This document shows, piece by piece, positions 1-11,850 of a DNA stretch of 64,000 nucleotides; positions within the stretch are counted from its first letter, which is position 1, and each line of letters starts with the position of its first letter. Source of the stretch: Gnetum montanum (Eukaryota > Streptophyta > Gnetopsida > Gnetales > Gnetaceae); the NCBI GenBank assembly GCA_015680685.1, contig MNCI01022408.1, positions 108,019 to 172,018 of the forward strand, given 5' to 3'. A model generated the notes under the pieces. The model was given only the letters and a program-made list of their open reading frames with translations. It made no database searches and was not told the origin of the DNA. A program made the translations under genes and the position numbers.

Positions 1-109
1 AAAAGCTCTTAGATGTTTATCTAAATTAGCTTAAGAAATTCCATAAAAGCATTATTACCATATTTTATAGCCTTTATGGCCAAAATATTATAGCTAAAAC
101 TAATTATTA

Positions 110-385
110 TCCTAAATTATGCATAAATTTAGAGAAGCATATAAGTTATGCATAAATTTAGGAAATAGCATCTACATTATGCATAAATTTAAAAAAGCAA
201 GCATAAGTTTAGAAAAAAAAACATCTAAATTATGCAAACCATGCATAAATTTGGAAAAAACATATAAACTATGCACAAAGCTTAGGAAAAACATCTAAAT
301 TATCCAAAGCATGCATAAATTTGGAAAAATCATCTAAGTTATGCACAAATTTAGAAAAAGCATCATAAACTTAGAAAAACCCATG
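110..385. repeat. Imperfect short tandem repeat built on TATGCATAAATTTAG
   Basis: The word tatgcataaatttag, with small changes such as catgcataaatttgg and tatgcacaaatttag, recurs about eight times, roughly every 30-35 bp, separated by A-rich runs and catctaa. The core TGCATAAATTTA is AT-rich and partly self-complementary. It lies in the noncoding part of element L and has no coding potential. Confidence 0.7.
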
Positions 386-1194
386 TAGCCATAGTAAAAG
401 CTTATTTAAAATAGAAAAATATTTTACTTTTCTTTTAAAAAAAATTAAGCATTAGTTTTACATGTTGAAAAAAGAAAAACATAAGTTATACATATCAACA
501 ACTTCCATTTCCAAATGGATATTATGCCATGACAATAATTTTGCCTTGTTCACATAGCCAAAAAATTCATCAAAAATTTGTTAATGCTTTGATTTCAATG
601 ATTCCACCACAAAACGAATCTTGAAATTATGAACTTTACATCCATGACCATTAAAATCAAAAAGATATAGCCATATATCCATGAAACATGCAAGAATCTA
701 GAGAAAACTGTAGTTATCAACATTTACCCCTTTTCGTGCAAGGTTGGTAAAAAATTTGCTAAAAATTCATTTAAGCTCTAACTAGAGTGATTCCACCACC
801 ATTTGAAAGCTTAAATCAAGCTCTACATACCCATCCTTAGAAAATGTTCAAAAAAATTTTTGTTTATGAAGGAAAAATTTTCCAATTTTGATAATAATTT
901 AAAAATGGCACAAACATCCTTATTACACATGCTTAGTAAACAATTCATAGAAAATTCATTTGAAGTCCAATTAAAGTGATTCCACCTCTATTAAAAGGCT
1001 AAAGCCAACCAAAAAAATAGCCATAACCTTTACCATTTTCTTATAAAAAATTTGCAAAACTAAATGAAATTACAAAAATGACACAAATTACCTAAAAACC
1101 TTTTTACAACCTTCAAAATGATCAAATCTTTACCTTAGGCACCGACAACTAATGCCAACAACCCTATGGAAACTCATGTATAGTTAGATTAATC
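386..1194 (-). other. Noncoding leader-like region, shared with element D
   Basis: No ORF of substance. Three blocks centred on gattccacc recur at about 600, 790 and 980, a spacing near 190 bp. The block at 725-830 matches the reverse complement of 26060-26190 in element D (for example ccccttttcgtgcaaggttgg against the complement of ctaaccctgcatgaaaagg). In D that stretch lies between the tandem array and the antisense gene, so this part of L is probably the matching leader of an antisense gene that would start beyond the left edge of the window. Confidence 0.5.
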
Positions 1195-2960
1195 ATAAAA
1201 AGCTAAAAAGCCCAACCACCCTAGTTTTCCACACTAAGCATGGAAGCCCTACTGTGAAAAAAGTAGGGGAAGCCAAAAAATTACCTAATGATCCTTGAAA
1301 CAACCAAATTTCAACATCAGATATTACCAATCAACACTAGTAACCTTAGAAGCCTAGATGCATGACTGAAAGTGATCAAAAAGGGTCAAAAAGCTTTCTC
1401 CCCAATTTTCAACACTAATCATGGAAGCCCCAACATGGAAAAAGAGGTAGAAGCCAAAAAAACCACTCATCAACCTTCAAAATAGTAAAATTTTGACACT
1501 AAGAATTGACCATCATCACTAGGAACTTTAGGGACATACATGCATGATCAAAAATGATGCAAAAGGATAAAAATATATTTTCCCCCAATTTTCCATGCTA
1601 GGCATACTATCCCCAACATGGAAAAATAGGAGGAAGCTTAAAAACCACTTCACAAACCTATAAACTAACTAGTTTTGACTCCAAACCCTAGTCCTCAACC
1701 TCGATAGCCTCGAAGGCTAACATGCACAATCGATTAAGGTTTAAATTAGCTGAGATCTAAGATGCATGATTTGTCCACACTAAGCATTCCTTTTTCCATG
1801 CTAAGGATAGTATCTCCAACGTGGAAACTTAAGGGGGGACTTGTTTGGGACTCCTAAACACCTTAGAATAACATTAAATGATCTTTCATGCACTCTAAAA
1901 TCTTGGCAATAGACATTGGAGCCCTTAAACTTTATAAGAATGATCCCAAATGGTCAAAAAGTGGTTCCCCCTATTTTTCCATGTTGAGCTCTCCATTCTA
2001 AGCATGTAAAAAGGGGAGAAATCAAAAAACCACTTAGGGATGCTTAAAACTACTAAATTTTGACATGGATCCATAGCCTTTGACACTAGTAACTCTAAAA
2101 GATGACATGCATGGTTGATTGTGACCTAAATTAGCCTATATTTAATATTCTTCCTTCTTCCACATTGGAGTAACTCCCCCAGCATGGAAATAAGGTGGAA
2201 ATGCTACTTTTCCACTTCTAGTAACAAGATGGCACTCCTGGAACCCAAATATCTACGATGAAGAATCCCATGACCTCATAACCTCAAGATTTTACTTGTT
2301 TAGCCTCATTTCAACCTTGAAAAATCATTTCCCCAATCTTCCATGCTAGAGTAACTTCCCCAGCATGAAAAAAACAAGGAAAGACCTTAAGTTTTCATAA
2401 CAACCTTCAAACATGCCAAAAATCAGCCAGAAACTTGCAAAATTAAAGTTTATTACCCTAGGGAACTAGAGACCTAGTGAAAATTTTCCTAATTTACTTT
2501 GAATTTATAAAACAAGTGTCACCCTATTTTTCCATACTAAGGATACTATGCTCAACATGTAAAAATAGGTGGAAGCCATTTTGACACATCTTGACACTCA
2601 AAATTCCCTAATTTTACCTTGGAACGAAGCTAAGAGATGCACAAGTTCTACATCTAAACTCCAACTACCTATTTCATCATGTTTGACCTTATTTTTACTT
2701 TGATTTTGGTTCTCCATGTTGAACCCCATCTTTTCTATGTTGGCCAATGTGGAGACAAGGGGGGAAGGCTTCAGAACTTGCATTTTGACATTTACAAACC
2801 TCTGGAGCACTCAATTTTGATGGATATGACCCTGCACTACCTTGGGAAGGTCCTAGAACCTAACTTTTGGAACTCTAAGCACCCCAAAATCTATTTTCCT
2901 TGTTTTCCACACTAACCATGCTAAGCCCAATGTGGAAGCCTCAAAACACTTGATTTTCAA
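1195..2960 (-). repeat. Diverged ~186-bp tandem array, about ten units, with a palindromic word
   Basis: Each unit contains a pair of half-words of the form tttccatgctagg ... ccccaacatggaaa, near 1225, 1411, 1585, 1790, 1971, 2154, 2333, 2524, 2706 and 2897; steps run from 174 to 205 bp. The intervening DNA is also repeated: runs such as ttttgacac, aaccttcaaaa and atgcatgatcaaaa come back in the same order, so the whole unit is tandemly repeated and has diverged. TTTCCATGCTGGGG and CCCCAGCATGGAAA are reverse complements. A related word is found in the U3 of the L LTR (6273-6560). Tandem repeats in noncoding parts of Tat/Ogre elements are known in plants. Confidence 0.8.
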
Positions 2961-3318
2961 GTCCAAACAGCCTAGAAACTACCCTAATTGATGCCTGAAC
3001 TTACCTAATAGCCTTGTACACTCAAAATATGGCTTGCTAAGGCCTAAAATTTGCAACAATGCAACCATTTTTGGCCTATACTAACCAAATTTTATCATCT
3101 ATTGCCTATTTTGCTTAATTTTTGCCTTATTACATAATGTTTTTGCTCATTTTTGGACTTATGTTAGCTTGTTGACCTTGTTAACATTCTATGGCCTTTA
3201 TACAGCCTTATATGTTTGTTTTATTATAGCTCTATTTACCTTTGTTTGACCTTTAAATGGTATCAAATAGTGGGGTTTGACCTTCCCTAACCACCATTTG
3301 ACACCATATCATCATGGC

Positions 3319-3412
3319 CTGCTAAGATCTTAAACTAGCATCCTAGTCCACCAAGACTATAAACTAGCATCATCGCCTACTAAGGCCTTAAACTAGCAAA
3401 ATTGTGGCCTTC
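3319..3412 (+). repeat. 29-bp tandem repeat, three copies
   Basis: Three consecutive 29-bp units of the form cctactaaggccttaaactagc plus a short tail. The reverse complement of the same unit is repeated at 30884-31025 in element D, where it lies between protease and the antisense gene. Here it lies between the 186-bp array and RT. Confidence 0.75.
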
Positions 3413-3574
3413 ATTGATCATTTGTAGTCTTACTTCTTATACTTCCCCTTGCTTGAACTTTATGTGATCTTTGTTCACCTCTATTGCACTTTTTTGAATT
3501 AACCTTATCTCACTAATGATCTTGGATGGCCTTGATTGCATTATATTTGCATGTGTTTTATGGTATTTTAACAT

Positions 3575-3595
3575 TATTTATTTACTTTTATCTAG
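3575..3595 (+). promoter_or_regulatory. Candidate 3' splice site before pol of element L
   Basis: A T-rich tract followed by tctag (AG at 3594-3595) sits just upstream of the pol frame that opens near 3600. Ogre elements are known to splice out an intron between protease and RT, and this acceptor is in the expected place. The matching donor would lie outside the window, so this is inference. Confidence 0.35.
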
Positions 3596-3599
3596 GTTC

Positions 3600-5885
3600 C
3601 ACTTAATATGCTTTTGGTTGACATGCAAGATCAAAGTATGAGTACTTGGGAGAAAATCACTTTTCCTTTGTGCCTACATGGACCTCACAATGATATTAAA
3701 CAGTGTATCAACCCTAATTGCCTAGACCTTGAGCCTGAGGGTCTTGTAGACCACATAGCCTTAGTAGAGAAACCACTAGAATGACCTAAAAACCTAGTCA
3801 AAACCCTTGACTTAAAAGTAACAGACATAACTAAAGACTCTCTAGTTGAGGTTCCTATCACAACACACAATGGTAAGGAGAAAACCCTTAAACTAAGTTC
3901 CTCACTAGAGCCTCAATATGCCCAATAAATCACCAAAGTCTTACAAAACAACATTAAGGCATTTTCTTGGTCATATGAAGATATGCCAAGCCTACACCCA
4001 TGTCTAGTCCAGCACAACATCACACTAGATCCTAGCATTAGACTAGTTGAGAAAAAAGTGCACAGGATTAGACCTGATTTGGCCTTGCCAATTTGTGATG
4101 AAATCTCAAAACTCTACCAAGTAGGTTTCATTAGGACTATTGATTATGTATAATGGGTATCCAACATAGTGGTAGTCCCTAAGAAAAATGGGAGTATCCA
4201 TATTTGCATTGATTTTGAGACCTAAATAAAGCAACTATCAAGGATGACTTTCCTTAGCCTAGTATTATTTAACTTATCGATACTACAGTCGTACATGCCT
4301 TGTTATCCTTTATAAATAGATTTTCAAGATATAACCAAATTAGGATCAACCTAGAGCACCAAATTATCATGATCTTTATGACCCCATGGGGTACTTTTTG
4401 TTATACCATGATGTCCTTTGGCCTTAAGAGCATTGGAGTGACATACCATAGAACCATGAAATATATCTTCAGTGATTACATATTAGGTTTGCTTAATGAT
4501 TATGTAGATGACATATCCATGAAGTCTAAGACAACTGATGACCATGCTAATGACCTAGATCTTGTGCTTAAATGATGCCTCAAATACAAGCTTAAGCTCA
4601 ATCCTAAGAAGTGTGTCTTTGGTATTAAGACTAGTAAGATGCTTGGATTTGTAGTCTCTCAAGTAGGGATACACATAGATCTTGATAAGGTTAAGGTCAC
4701 ATCCAAATTTGTAATACCTACCAAGCTTAAAGAGATTCAAGGATTACAAGGAAGATTATAGTTTATTTGTTGGTTTATTGCTAGGCTTATGGATAAGTTA
4801 CATCCCATGCAACACTTTCTTAATAAAGGAATTCATTATGAGTGGATATCTCAATTCCAAGAGGCCTTTGAAAACCTTAAGCAAGAGTTGATACAACTAC
4901 CAACAGTCTATACTCCACAAGATGGTAAATCATTTTAAATTTATCTTGCCATCTCTGATGCATCCATTACCTCTCTAATCTATTAGAAATGTGATGATGG
5001 AGCAGAAATGCCTATATACTACCTTAGCCATGAGTTAGTTTTCCATGAGACCCAATACACTGAAGTGGAGAAGTATTATCTGGCACTAGTCTTCTCTTTG
5101 AAGAAATGGTGAGACTACCTCTTCAAAAGCCAAGTCAAAGTAATTTGTGAGGACAACATACTTAGAGCCATAACAACCAACATCTACAAAAGTAGTCATA
5201 TAGCTCAATGAAAATCCATAACCATGGAGTTTAACCTTTATTACATCTCTCAATCCTCAACAAAAGGCCAACCTATAGCTGTACAACTCACAGTTTCACC
5301 TACTGATGACCAAGTAGCCATAGATCCGAAGTTCCCTGATGAACACATTAACATAGTTAGCCAAGTGCCTAAGGATTATGAGGTAGTCATAAACTTTGAT
5401 GGAGCTTCAACTGCTCATGATGCTAATGCTACTTCCATCGTAACATTCCCATCTGGTGAGATCTAACCCTTTGCCTATTGTTTTGGATTCCCATGTACCA
5501 ACAACATAGCAGAATATGAGGGTTTGGTCATAGAAATAATGGTAGCTTATGACCTAGAAATTAGATGCCTAGCCATTAGAGGCGATTCACAACTCATGGT
5601 TAACCGAGTAACCAAAGTCTATGCATGCAAAGCTATGCACTTACAACCTTATTATGACCTAGGAAAGCAGTTATTACAACAATTCATAGATGTTGATGTC
5701 CAACACATACCTAGAAATGAAAATTCCATAGTTTATGCAATTACAACATTAGCCCTTAGTGTGATGCTAGATGTGTTTAGAAAGTTGTCCACTGTAATCA
5801 TGGACTATGCTGCTCCCATCACATAGAACACTGAGGATACCTTTGTGGCCATTAAACTAGCAACCTTGGTAACCTAGATAGCCTA
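3600..5885 (+). pseudogene. Pol remnant of L: reverse transcriptase, RNaseH and second RNaseH
   Basis: Decayed Ty3/gypsy polymerase. An N-terminal stretch near 3640-3900 leads into RT (about 3930-4760), where the frame reads FSWSYEDMP, VVVPKKNGSI and the catalytic YVDD at 4501-4512, still intact. Canonical RNaseH follows (about 4900-5260; TQYTEVEKYYLAL, then YYISQ). A second, plant-type RNaseH covers about 5370-5750: FDGAS near 5395, AEYEG near 5510, GDSQL near 5580 and QHIPRNEN near 5700. Two RNaseH domains are typical of the Tat clade. The last acidic residue of the second domain appears as Tyr in VYAITTLA. Many in-frame TAG/TAA/TGA codons and frame changes make it dead. Integrase, expected next, is absent. 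Confidence 0.85.
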
Positions 5886-5889
5886 ATTC

Positions 5890-7419
5890 TCACATGAACT
5901 ATATGCACTATAGCATTATAATATGTAGTGTGTTTTGTATTCTTTGTCAGTACCTCTTGGATCAATCCTCCAAGCACCAACAAAGAGGGACCATTGAAAC
6001 ACCACAAAAATTTTCATGTTATAGCCAATCTTCATCATGTAGCTTTCACCCCATGAAACCTGAGGCAAAACTTCATTGTAAATGTCAAAATAGTAACCCA
6101 TAGTGGGAAATTTCATATACTTTATACTTTTAAGGTTGAAACATGCCTCATAAGTGGTAAAAAGCCTCATCCCCAAGTGAAAAATGTTACCCAGTGTCTA
6201 TATTTTGGCTTGCAGGGGGTCAAAAATGCCTTTTGAAATGCCAAAAAAGCAATTTAATGGGTTTTATGGGGGTATAATTTTTTCTACACTAGAAGCACAT
6301 GTATGGGGGTAAATCTCACCTACCCCTAGCATGAAAGGTGGGAGTTTTGAAAAATTTCCCGTTTTAGCATGGATACCACATGCATAGCCTGGAAACCTTT
6401 CCCCCTCAGTGTGGAAGATTTTCACCAGTGTGGAAGCCATAAAAGCCAAAAGTCATCACTTCATGCACTTCAATGTTGATTGTCCACTTCCGCAAGCATG
6501 GTGGAGAGCTCAGCGTAGAAGATTAATATCCAGCATGAAAGGTATGCCCTGGTTACTATTTATGTAAAAACAATGGCCATGGAAGGAAGCACTTACTATG
6601 TATGATAACCTTCCAAATTTGGGGACCCATCTCACCTAAATTTGACAGCCAATTTGCAATCATTTTACAACCAATTTGCAACCATTTTCATAGATCATAG
6701 CTAATTTGTAGCCCCATTCATGGTTCAAAGATCCTATAAAAGCCAACCTTAAACCCCATTTATAGGTTCTGGAATTTTTGAGGGTTGAGCAATTTATTTT
6801 TTTCTCATTGAGCATACAAATAGTCTTTCAAGCACTAATTTCACACTTGGGGCATTTTCAAGCACTCAAGAGCTCTTACAAGTTCACATACTTGCATTCT
6901 CTTGAACCCTAGTGTGGAAGCATTATAGTCTTAAGATTTGTAGATTTTAGATGTCAACATTACACTTCTAGGATTCCCAACCCCCAACATGGAGTAATTT
7001 GGACTTCAAATTTTCCACATTTCTTACCCCCAACAATGATCTAACTAGTAAATCTAAGGTTGTAGGAGTTAAGGAAGGTTTGATAGCATCAAGAGTGGCT
7101 TAGTACCCACATCATGGAAAAGATTCCATTAACTTCAATGGACTTCGAACTCCTACACTAGTGAACCTCCTTTTTGCTACCCATTTAGGCACCATTTGTA
7201 CACATTTCTTGAACTTATTCTTTATTTTCTTTCTCAATAAAGTTTTAGGTTTTGTGTACAAAATATATTTTTTTATCATCTATGCACTATTTTAGACTTG
7301 CTATTATTTTTGCATTTCATTTCCTTTTATTCCCACATTTTGCATTTCATAAGTCCCTAGTTGATTTGCTAGACTGATCAGGGCATCACGAATCTCATTT
7401 TTCTCATGGATTCCCTAGG
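5890..7419 (+). mobile_element. 3' LTR region of element L, interrupted by element A
   Basis: Noncoding region downstream of pol with LTR signals: a block of repeated words at 6273-6560, a TATA box TATAAAAG at 6735-6742 and a poly(A) signal AATAAA at 7237-7242. The stretch from about 7330 (cataagtccctagttgat ... gaatctcatttttct) matches, on the other strand, the end of the D 5' LTR near 35500 (gtaagtccctgggtgat ... gatcctatttttgt). After the 9.3-kb element A the same alignment continues at 16685 (attcagggttgaag against attcggggttgagg in D), so A was inserted into this LTR. The left LTR boundary is not resolved. Confidence 0.65.
6273..6560 (+). promoter_or_regulatory. U3 word block and core promoter of the L LTR
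   Basis: Repeated half-words: cccctagcatgaaagg, agcatggatacc, ctcagtgtggaag, ccagtgtggaagcc, agcatggtggag and ccagcatgaaagg. They resemble the words of the internal array at 1195-2960 and stand about 180 bp upstream of the TATA box at 6735. Confidence 0.5.
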
Positions 7420-8271
7420 TGATGAGTGATGAGATACCCATATAACCAACCATATGAACCACAAGTGCTCATGCATGATCCTGTCAAATTCCATGAATGG
7501 GACTAGTTGTGCATCTAAATCATTATGCTTTGATCGTAGTTTGCTATCTTCCCACTTGGACTAGTGGTAGCTTTGTCACATATGGTTTAGTCCAAAGTGA
7601 GGCATATGATGTTCTCTAATTCTATGCTACTGCTAATGATGATAGAGAGATAGATTTACTAGGCTAATGAGCAATGGAAAATAAGATCTAAACTAACCTA
7701 CGTGCAATGAGTATCCATCCCTAGTCATCTGTACACACCTTGGACTTCATATAACTACCATTGGGATTGCCAAGTATACCTCACTGGGTGTGCCCAATGA
7801 TACACTACTAGATTACCAAGTACTTATACTTAAGCACTTATGATTAAGTCATACTCATTCCACTTAATGACAAGAATAGTAAATAGCAATAAATGGAAAC
7901 ATTAACTAAAGAAAATGGTAAATAATTAAATAATTAAAGCAATAATAAATCTAAGTGAATGCAGCAATGATGGAAGTAATTTTGATCTTTATTTCTAGTC
8001 ATATAATGTGTCCAAGTATGTCACACTTGACACAAGTGTTGTATTATTACAAACATCACATTGCAGGCATGCACTAGGAATAATAGAACTTGAATTCAAA
8101 AATCTAAGAAAGACTATCAAAAATTAACTACTAAAACTATGTCCCAACCATGCACCCAAGTGTTGTATTTATAAGCTAGCATAAAAGAGAAGATATAAAA
8201 TATTTGACATCATTTCTTAGGACCTAATATCGTGTATCTGATATTGGGGCTAACACAATGATGACTCTTCA
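7420..8271 (-). repeat. 3' LTR of element A
   Basis: Matches 15805-16684 over its whole length with scattered substitutions, which indicates an old insertion. On the minus strand U3 begins at 8271 after a short purine run (tgagggta). The TATA box CTTATAAATA is at 8175-8166. The upstream words are decayed here (ctaatatcgtgtatctgatattgg, 8224-8247). A TTGG..CCAA word cluster lies at 7758-7820. Confidence 0.9.
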
Positions 8272-8449
8272 TACCCTCATGACTAAATGAAAACTCATCC
8301 TTGAGTTAAAAAAAATGAGAAACAAGTTCTTTACAAAATATTGGGAATGTATAGAATTATTGACTAACTTAGATAAATAAACAAATGGACTTATACAACT
8401 CACCTAGTGTTTAAAAAAAATTGGACACAAAATTATAAGACACAACTCA

Positions 8450-11193
8450 GGGAAGCTCATGTGGTTCTTAGAGGTGGTGGCTCTTCGATCGGATGCTTCC
8501 CTTTGTTGCCAGGCCTATAAAATTTGTTGCAATCAAGCAATGTCTACAACTTCTCCTCTTCCATCCTTGGGTCGTGTACCATCCAAGATACTAAACCAAT
8601 GTGTGCTAGTGTTGGTATGTTCCAAGGGCATGGTAGCTACGAAAACATTTTGTTGGCCTTCACGTACCAAGCTACAAACTATTGTCATTCTTTCTCAAAG
8701 GCCCTAACTTTTTCTCTTAATTCATGATAATCTATTAATCTCCTAGCAAGGTCTAAGGTGACATCCTTCTATCCATGGTAGCTAGATTTAACCACCTTCA
8801 ATTCCAAGTTTGTCACATGAATCTTTTGCAAAGAATCTTTTCTATCTGTAAACTTATTTTCATACAATGCATAGGTGGTTACTACCTACTTCTCCAACTC
8901 GCTTCTAGGCTAGCCTGCTATTAACATGGCAAAGTTGGCATATCTGAGGTTAGTCAATGCCATGTACTCTTTCAAATCCTTAATCAGCAAGTCTTTATTT
9001 TTCACTTTTACTTGATGGACCAAAGAATAGCTATCAAGATGGATTGCTAGTCAAGATTTCATGCTGACATGGCTCTAATGCTAGCTTTAGCCATCTAGGT
9101 TTTTTTTTGTTTACTTTTTTATACATGCCTACTTGGTCGTGGAAGTGTTTCTTTACCTTTTCATGTTTCTTGGCCTCATTTTGCCACACGTTGGTTTCAA
9201 TGGTTGGCTTTTGTTGAATGGCATGGACCTCCTTCATTAAGAGGATTCTATTTTCCCTAGCCAATTTATTGATGTCCTGGTTGATCCTTACTAGTTGTTC
9301 TCACAACTAGTGGATACTTTCCTCTAAAATATTCTTTTTCTTTTCAATTATATTCAACCTTGAATTTTTAGTGATGAGCTACTTGTTTTCTTCTTATGTA
9401 GTGGTCAGTAGTTCATTTTTTTGGGCGTAGTCTATGCTCTATCTATAGAGGCATTCCAAACAACCTTTTCCTTCTCTTGCTCTATAACTTTGTTCTCCTC
9501 AATCAACTTGACTAGGAACTTTATCTTGAATTTTTTCAACTGGTTAGGCATAATAACTGGGCAAGGTCTCATTATTTAACTCTTAGGGTAGACAACTCTT
9601 GTTGCAACCTATGCACTTCTGCTTCTACGTGCTCTACCTTGGTCTCTACCATGACCAATTTTCCTTTGGTGGCTATGAGGTCTGATTGTGCTACAACGAC
9701 ATAACTAGGGATGTTGAACAAAGTAGTCATCACTTACCCTATTTGTTGTAGTTGATCTAACACATCCACATGTGTTGTAAGTGTCATTGAAGTCTCAAAA
9801 AGTATTTGAACATATCTAATTCCCATCAGATCTACTGAGGGCATGATAGGCACATTGAATGATTCCTTGATATGATCCATTATTACTTCTACTATGCCTT
9901 CCACATCCTAATGCTACATTACCATGACTATGACATCTTCTCTTATCTTGAACATCACTTGGAAGGATGCAGCATTTCTAGATATTTTCCTAGACCACTA
10001 GGATTTTCCTCCTAATTGCAACAAAATCTATCTACTTATTGGGTCAGTTGAAAGGGTGGGTTGTACAACATCATTGATTACTCTAAAAAGATTGGACTCA
10101 TCTCTACTTCCCCAACTGATAGCTTTAGTAATTTTCTATAGATGACTCATTAAGGATTTGTAATATTGAGGCACTAGTGATGGTAGAGCTTGTATTTTAG
10201 GGTGATGTTTGGACTCATGTTGTACATCTATTTCTAGTTCTGCTTCCTTCTCTAGCTCTTGTTCTTTACCAAGGTCTTTCCTTGGTGCTACAAGTTTGAG
10301 CAACTCTGTGAAGGAAGCATTTTGAGCCTTCTTGGGGATATTTTTTATGTACCCCAAGATTCTAGCATGCTTGCATAGCTTTTTGATTAGGTAGGGAAAT
10401 GGAAGTGTTGGCTTCCCTACCTTTTTCTCCTCGAACCACCTCTAAATTTCTATGAAATAGAATTGAGGAAGGTTGGCCATGTATTTGCCCATTAATATAG
10501 TACTTCCCATGCCTACATATGTTGAAATCCTATTAAGTCCTTTGGTTAATAATAGATGATATGTGTCAATCTTAAAGTATGTCCTTTCATCTAGAGCTAA
10601 TTCATTATATGTTTTTTCCTCCTTGCTGTATGTCCATTTCATCCATAGCTTCCTAGTGTCAAGGTCAGACCTAGTGGAAAAATGGGCTACCTTAGCCCCT
10701 TCATTTGGAAAATTAAGAGCTACTACAATTTCCTTGACTAAGAATGAGATATTAATCCATAAATGTTGATAGTGGTGCCTTTGTCTTTGTTGTGCTACAA
10801 TTGGTGGGTCTCGCCAAGGTAGCACTTGCCACTATCTAAAAGAATAGGCCACCAAGGTGATGCCTGAAGTTGCATCTGAACTGCTTCTAGAGCAAACTCC
10901 ATAAATGGACCAAAGTTCATCTCCACAATGATCGTTGTCAACATGGACTTTTCTTGGATGGCCGTAAGGCATTCAAGGGGCAATGTGAGATGTTGTCCTT
11001 GCATAGAAGCTAGTGGTTCTACAGCCTCTCCTTGGACCGATTGTCTAGTAATAGGAGCCTCTTGATGGATGCTAAAATATTAGGCTTCCTACTCTTCATG
11101 CTCTACCAACTCATCCTACTATCCCCTACCACCCCTTGGGCATTTTGGTGCCCTCTACAAATGTTCTCCCTATGCTCCTTTTTTTGGTACCAT
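8450..11193 (-). pseudogene. ORF X of element A (downstream, env-position ORF)
   Basis: A long, broken reading frame on the minus strand. It starts at an ATG (11193) preceded by ttgtag; the start VPKK parallels APKK of ORF X in element H (43641). Conserved blocks with H: MNFGPFMEFALEAV near 10920 (H: LNFGPFLKVALKE), a glycine-containing GETH/GETY motif near 10800, and LPFPYLIKKLCK near 10400 (H: LPFSCLIYKLCK). The open pieces are 10795-11004, 10442-10825 and 10136-10357, in shifted frames. The C-terminal half (about 9800-9030) is rich in charged residues and looks coiled-coil. The LPFP.LI..LC block recalls the domain catalogued as 'putative plant transposon protein', but I cannot confirm this. 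By position it corresponds to the env-like ORF of Athila elements; no function is visible. Confidence 0.6.
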
Positions 11194-11753
11194 CTACAAT
11201 CATGCAAATATTGGCTATTACTAAGGTTGTGTTCTTTATTATTAATTAGTTTATACCTTACTCATTACCTTAGTTCATTAAGTTCTTAGTTCATATGATT
11301 ATAGAGTTAGAAAAATTTTTAGAAAAAATTCCCAAAAAATGTCTATCTTCTTTTATGACCCTTCACAACTAGTTTTGTTTTCCTTATGTGTGGCTTATTA
11401 TAATGGTTATGATCCCTTTGGTGGAAAAATTAAACTTTCAGACATTGCCACGATTGATTTTTTAGTATAACAGTTATGGTTTTTAACATTCTTACCCTTA
11501 TAATGTCCTTCAAGTGATAGTAAATTTTGGAAAAGTGGTGCAAGTTTCTCACACAAGCACACCCTCCCCCCACCCCCCGACTAACTTGAACACTCTAGGT
11601 TCAAACAACTTCAAATGGTATGGAAAATGGAGCAGTAGAGAGAAAAATATCACAAATAGAAGTTGGTTGTGCAAAGATTTGAGTTGCAAAAGAAAATTTG
11701 AAAAACTCCCCTACATGCAAAGGATGAGAATGAATTTTGGACATCATGGGGAT

Positions 11754-11850
11754 CATATATATAGGTTTTGTGCAACCTGATATCAAGTATTCAACGTTGT
11801 GTTCCATCCAATATCAGGTACATGATATCGAGGTTCACGGATAAGCATCT
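11754..11850 (-). promoter_or_regulatory. Internal promoter-like block upstream of ORF X in A
   Basis: On the minus strand, words with GATATC cores (11824-11829 and 11779-11784, plus an aatatc variant near 11810) are followed by a TATA-like run (11764-11754), then about 560 bp of leader and the ORF X start at 11193. The segment gatatcaagtattcaac (11779-11795) matches gatatcgagtatccaac in the U3 of the 5' LTR of the same element (from about 16575), with three differences in 17. A second 25-bp segment (from 11806) matches the LTR in inverted orientation with three differences. Confidence 0.55.

Larger units (their letters stand above)
1..7419 (+). mobile_element. Tat/Ogre-like Ty3/gypsy element L, 5' truncated by window
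   Basis: Remains of a large gypsy element whose sense strand is plus. In order it holds a noncoding region (1-1140), a ~186-bp tandem array (1195-2960), three 29-bp repeats (3319-3412), a decayed RT-RNaseH-second RNaseH region (about 3600-5880) and a 3' LTR that runs to 7419, where element A interrupts it. The LTR resumes at 16685. The two RNaseH domains place it in the Tat/Ogre lineage. No integrase is visible: pol runs almost directly into the LTR. Element D (21590-36600) is a relative in the opposite orientation: both share the 29-bp repeats, the array type and the LTR 3' end. Gag-protease would lie before the window or is lost. Confidence 0.75.
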
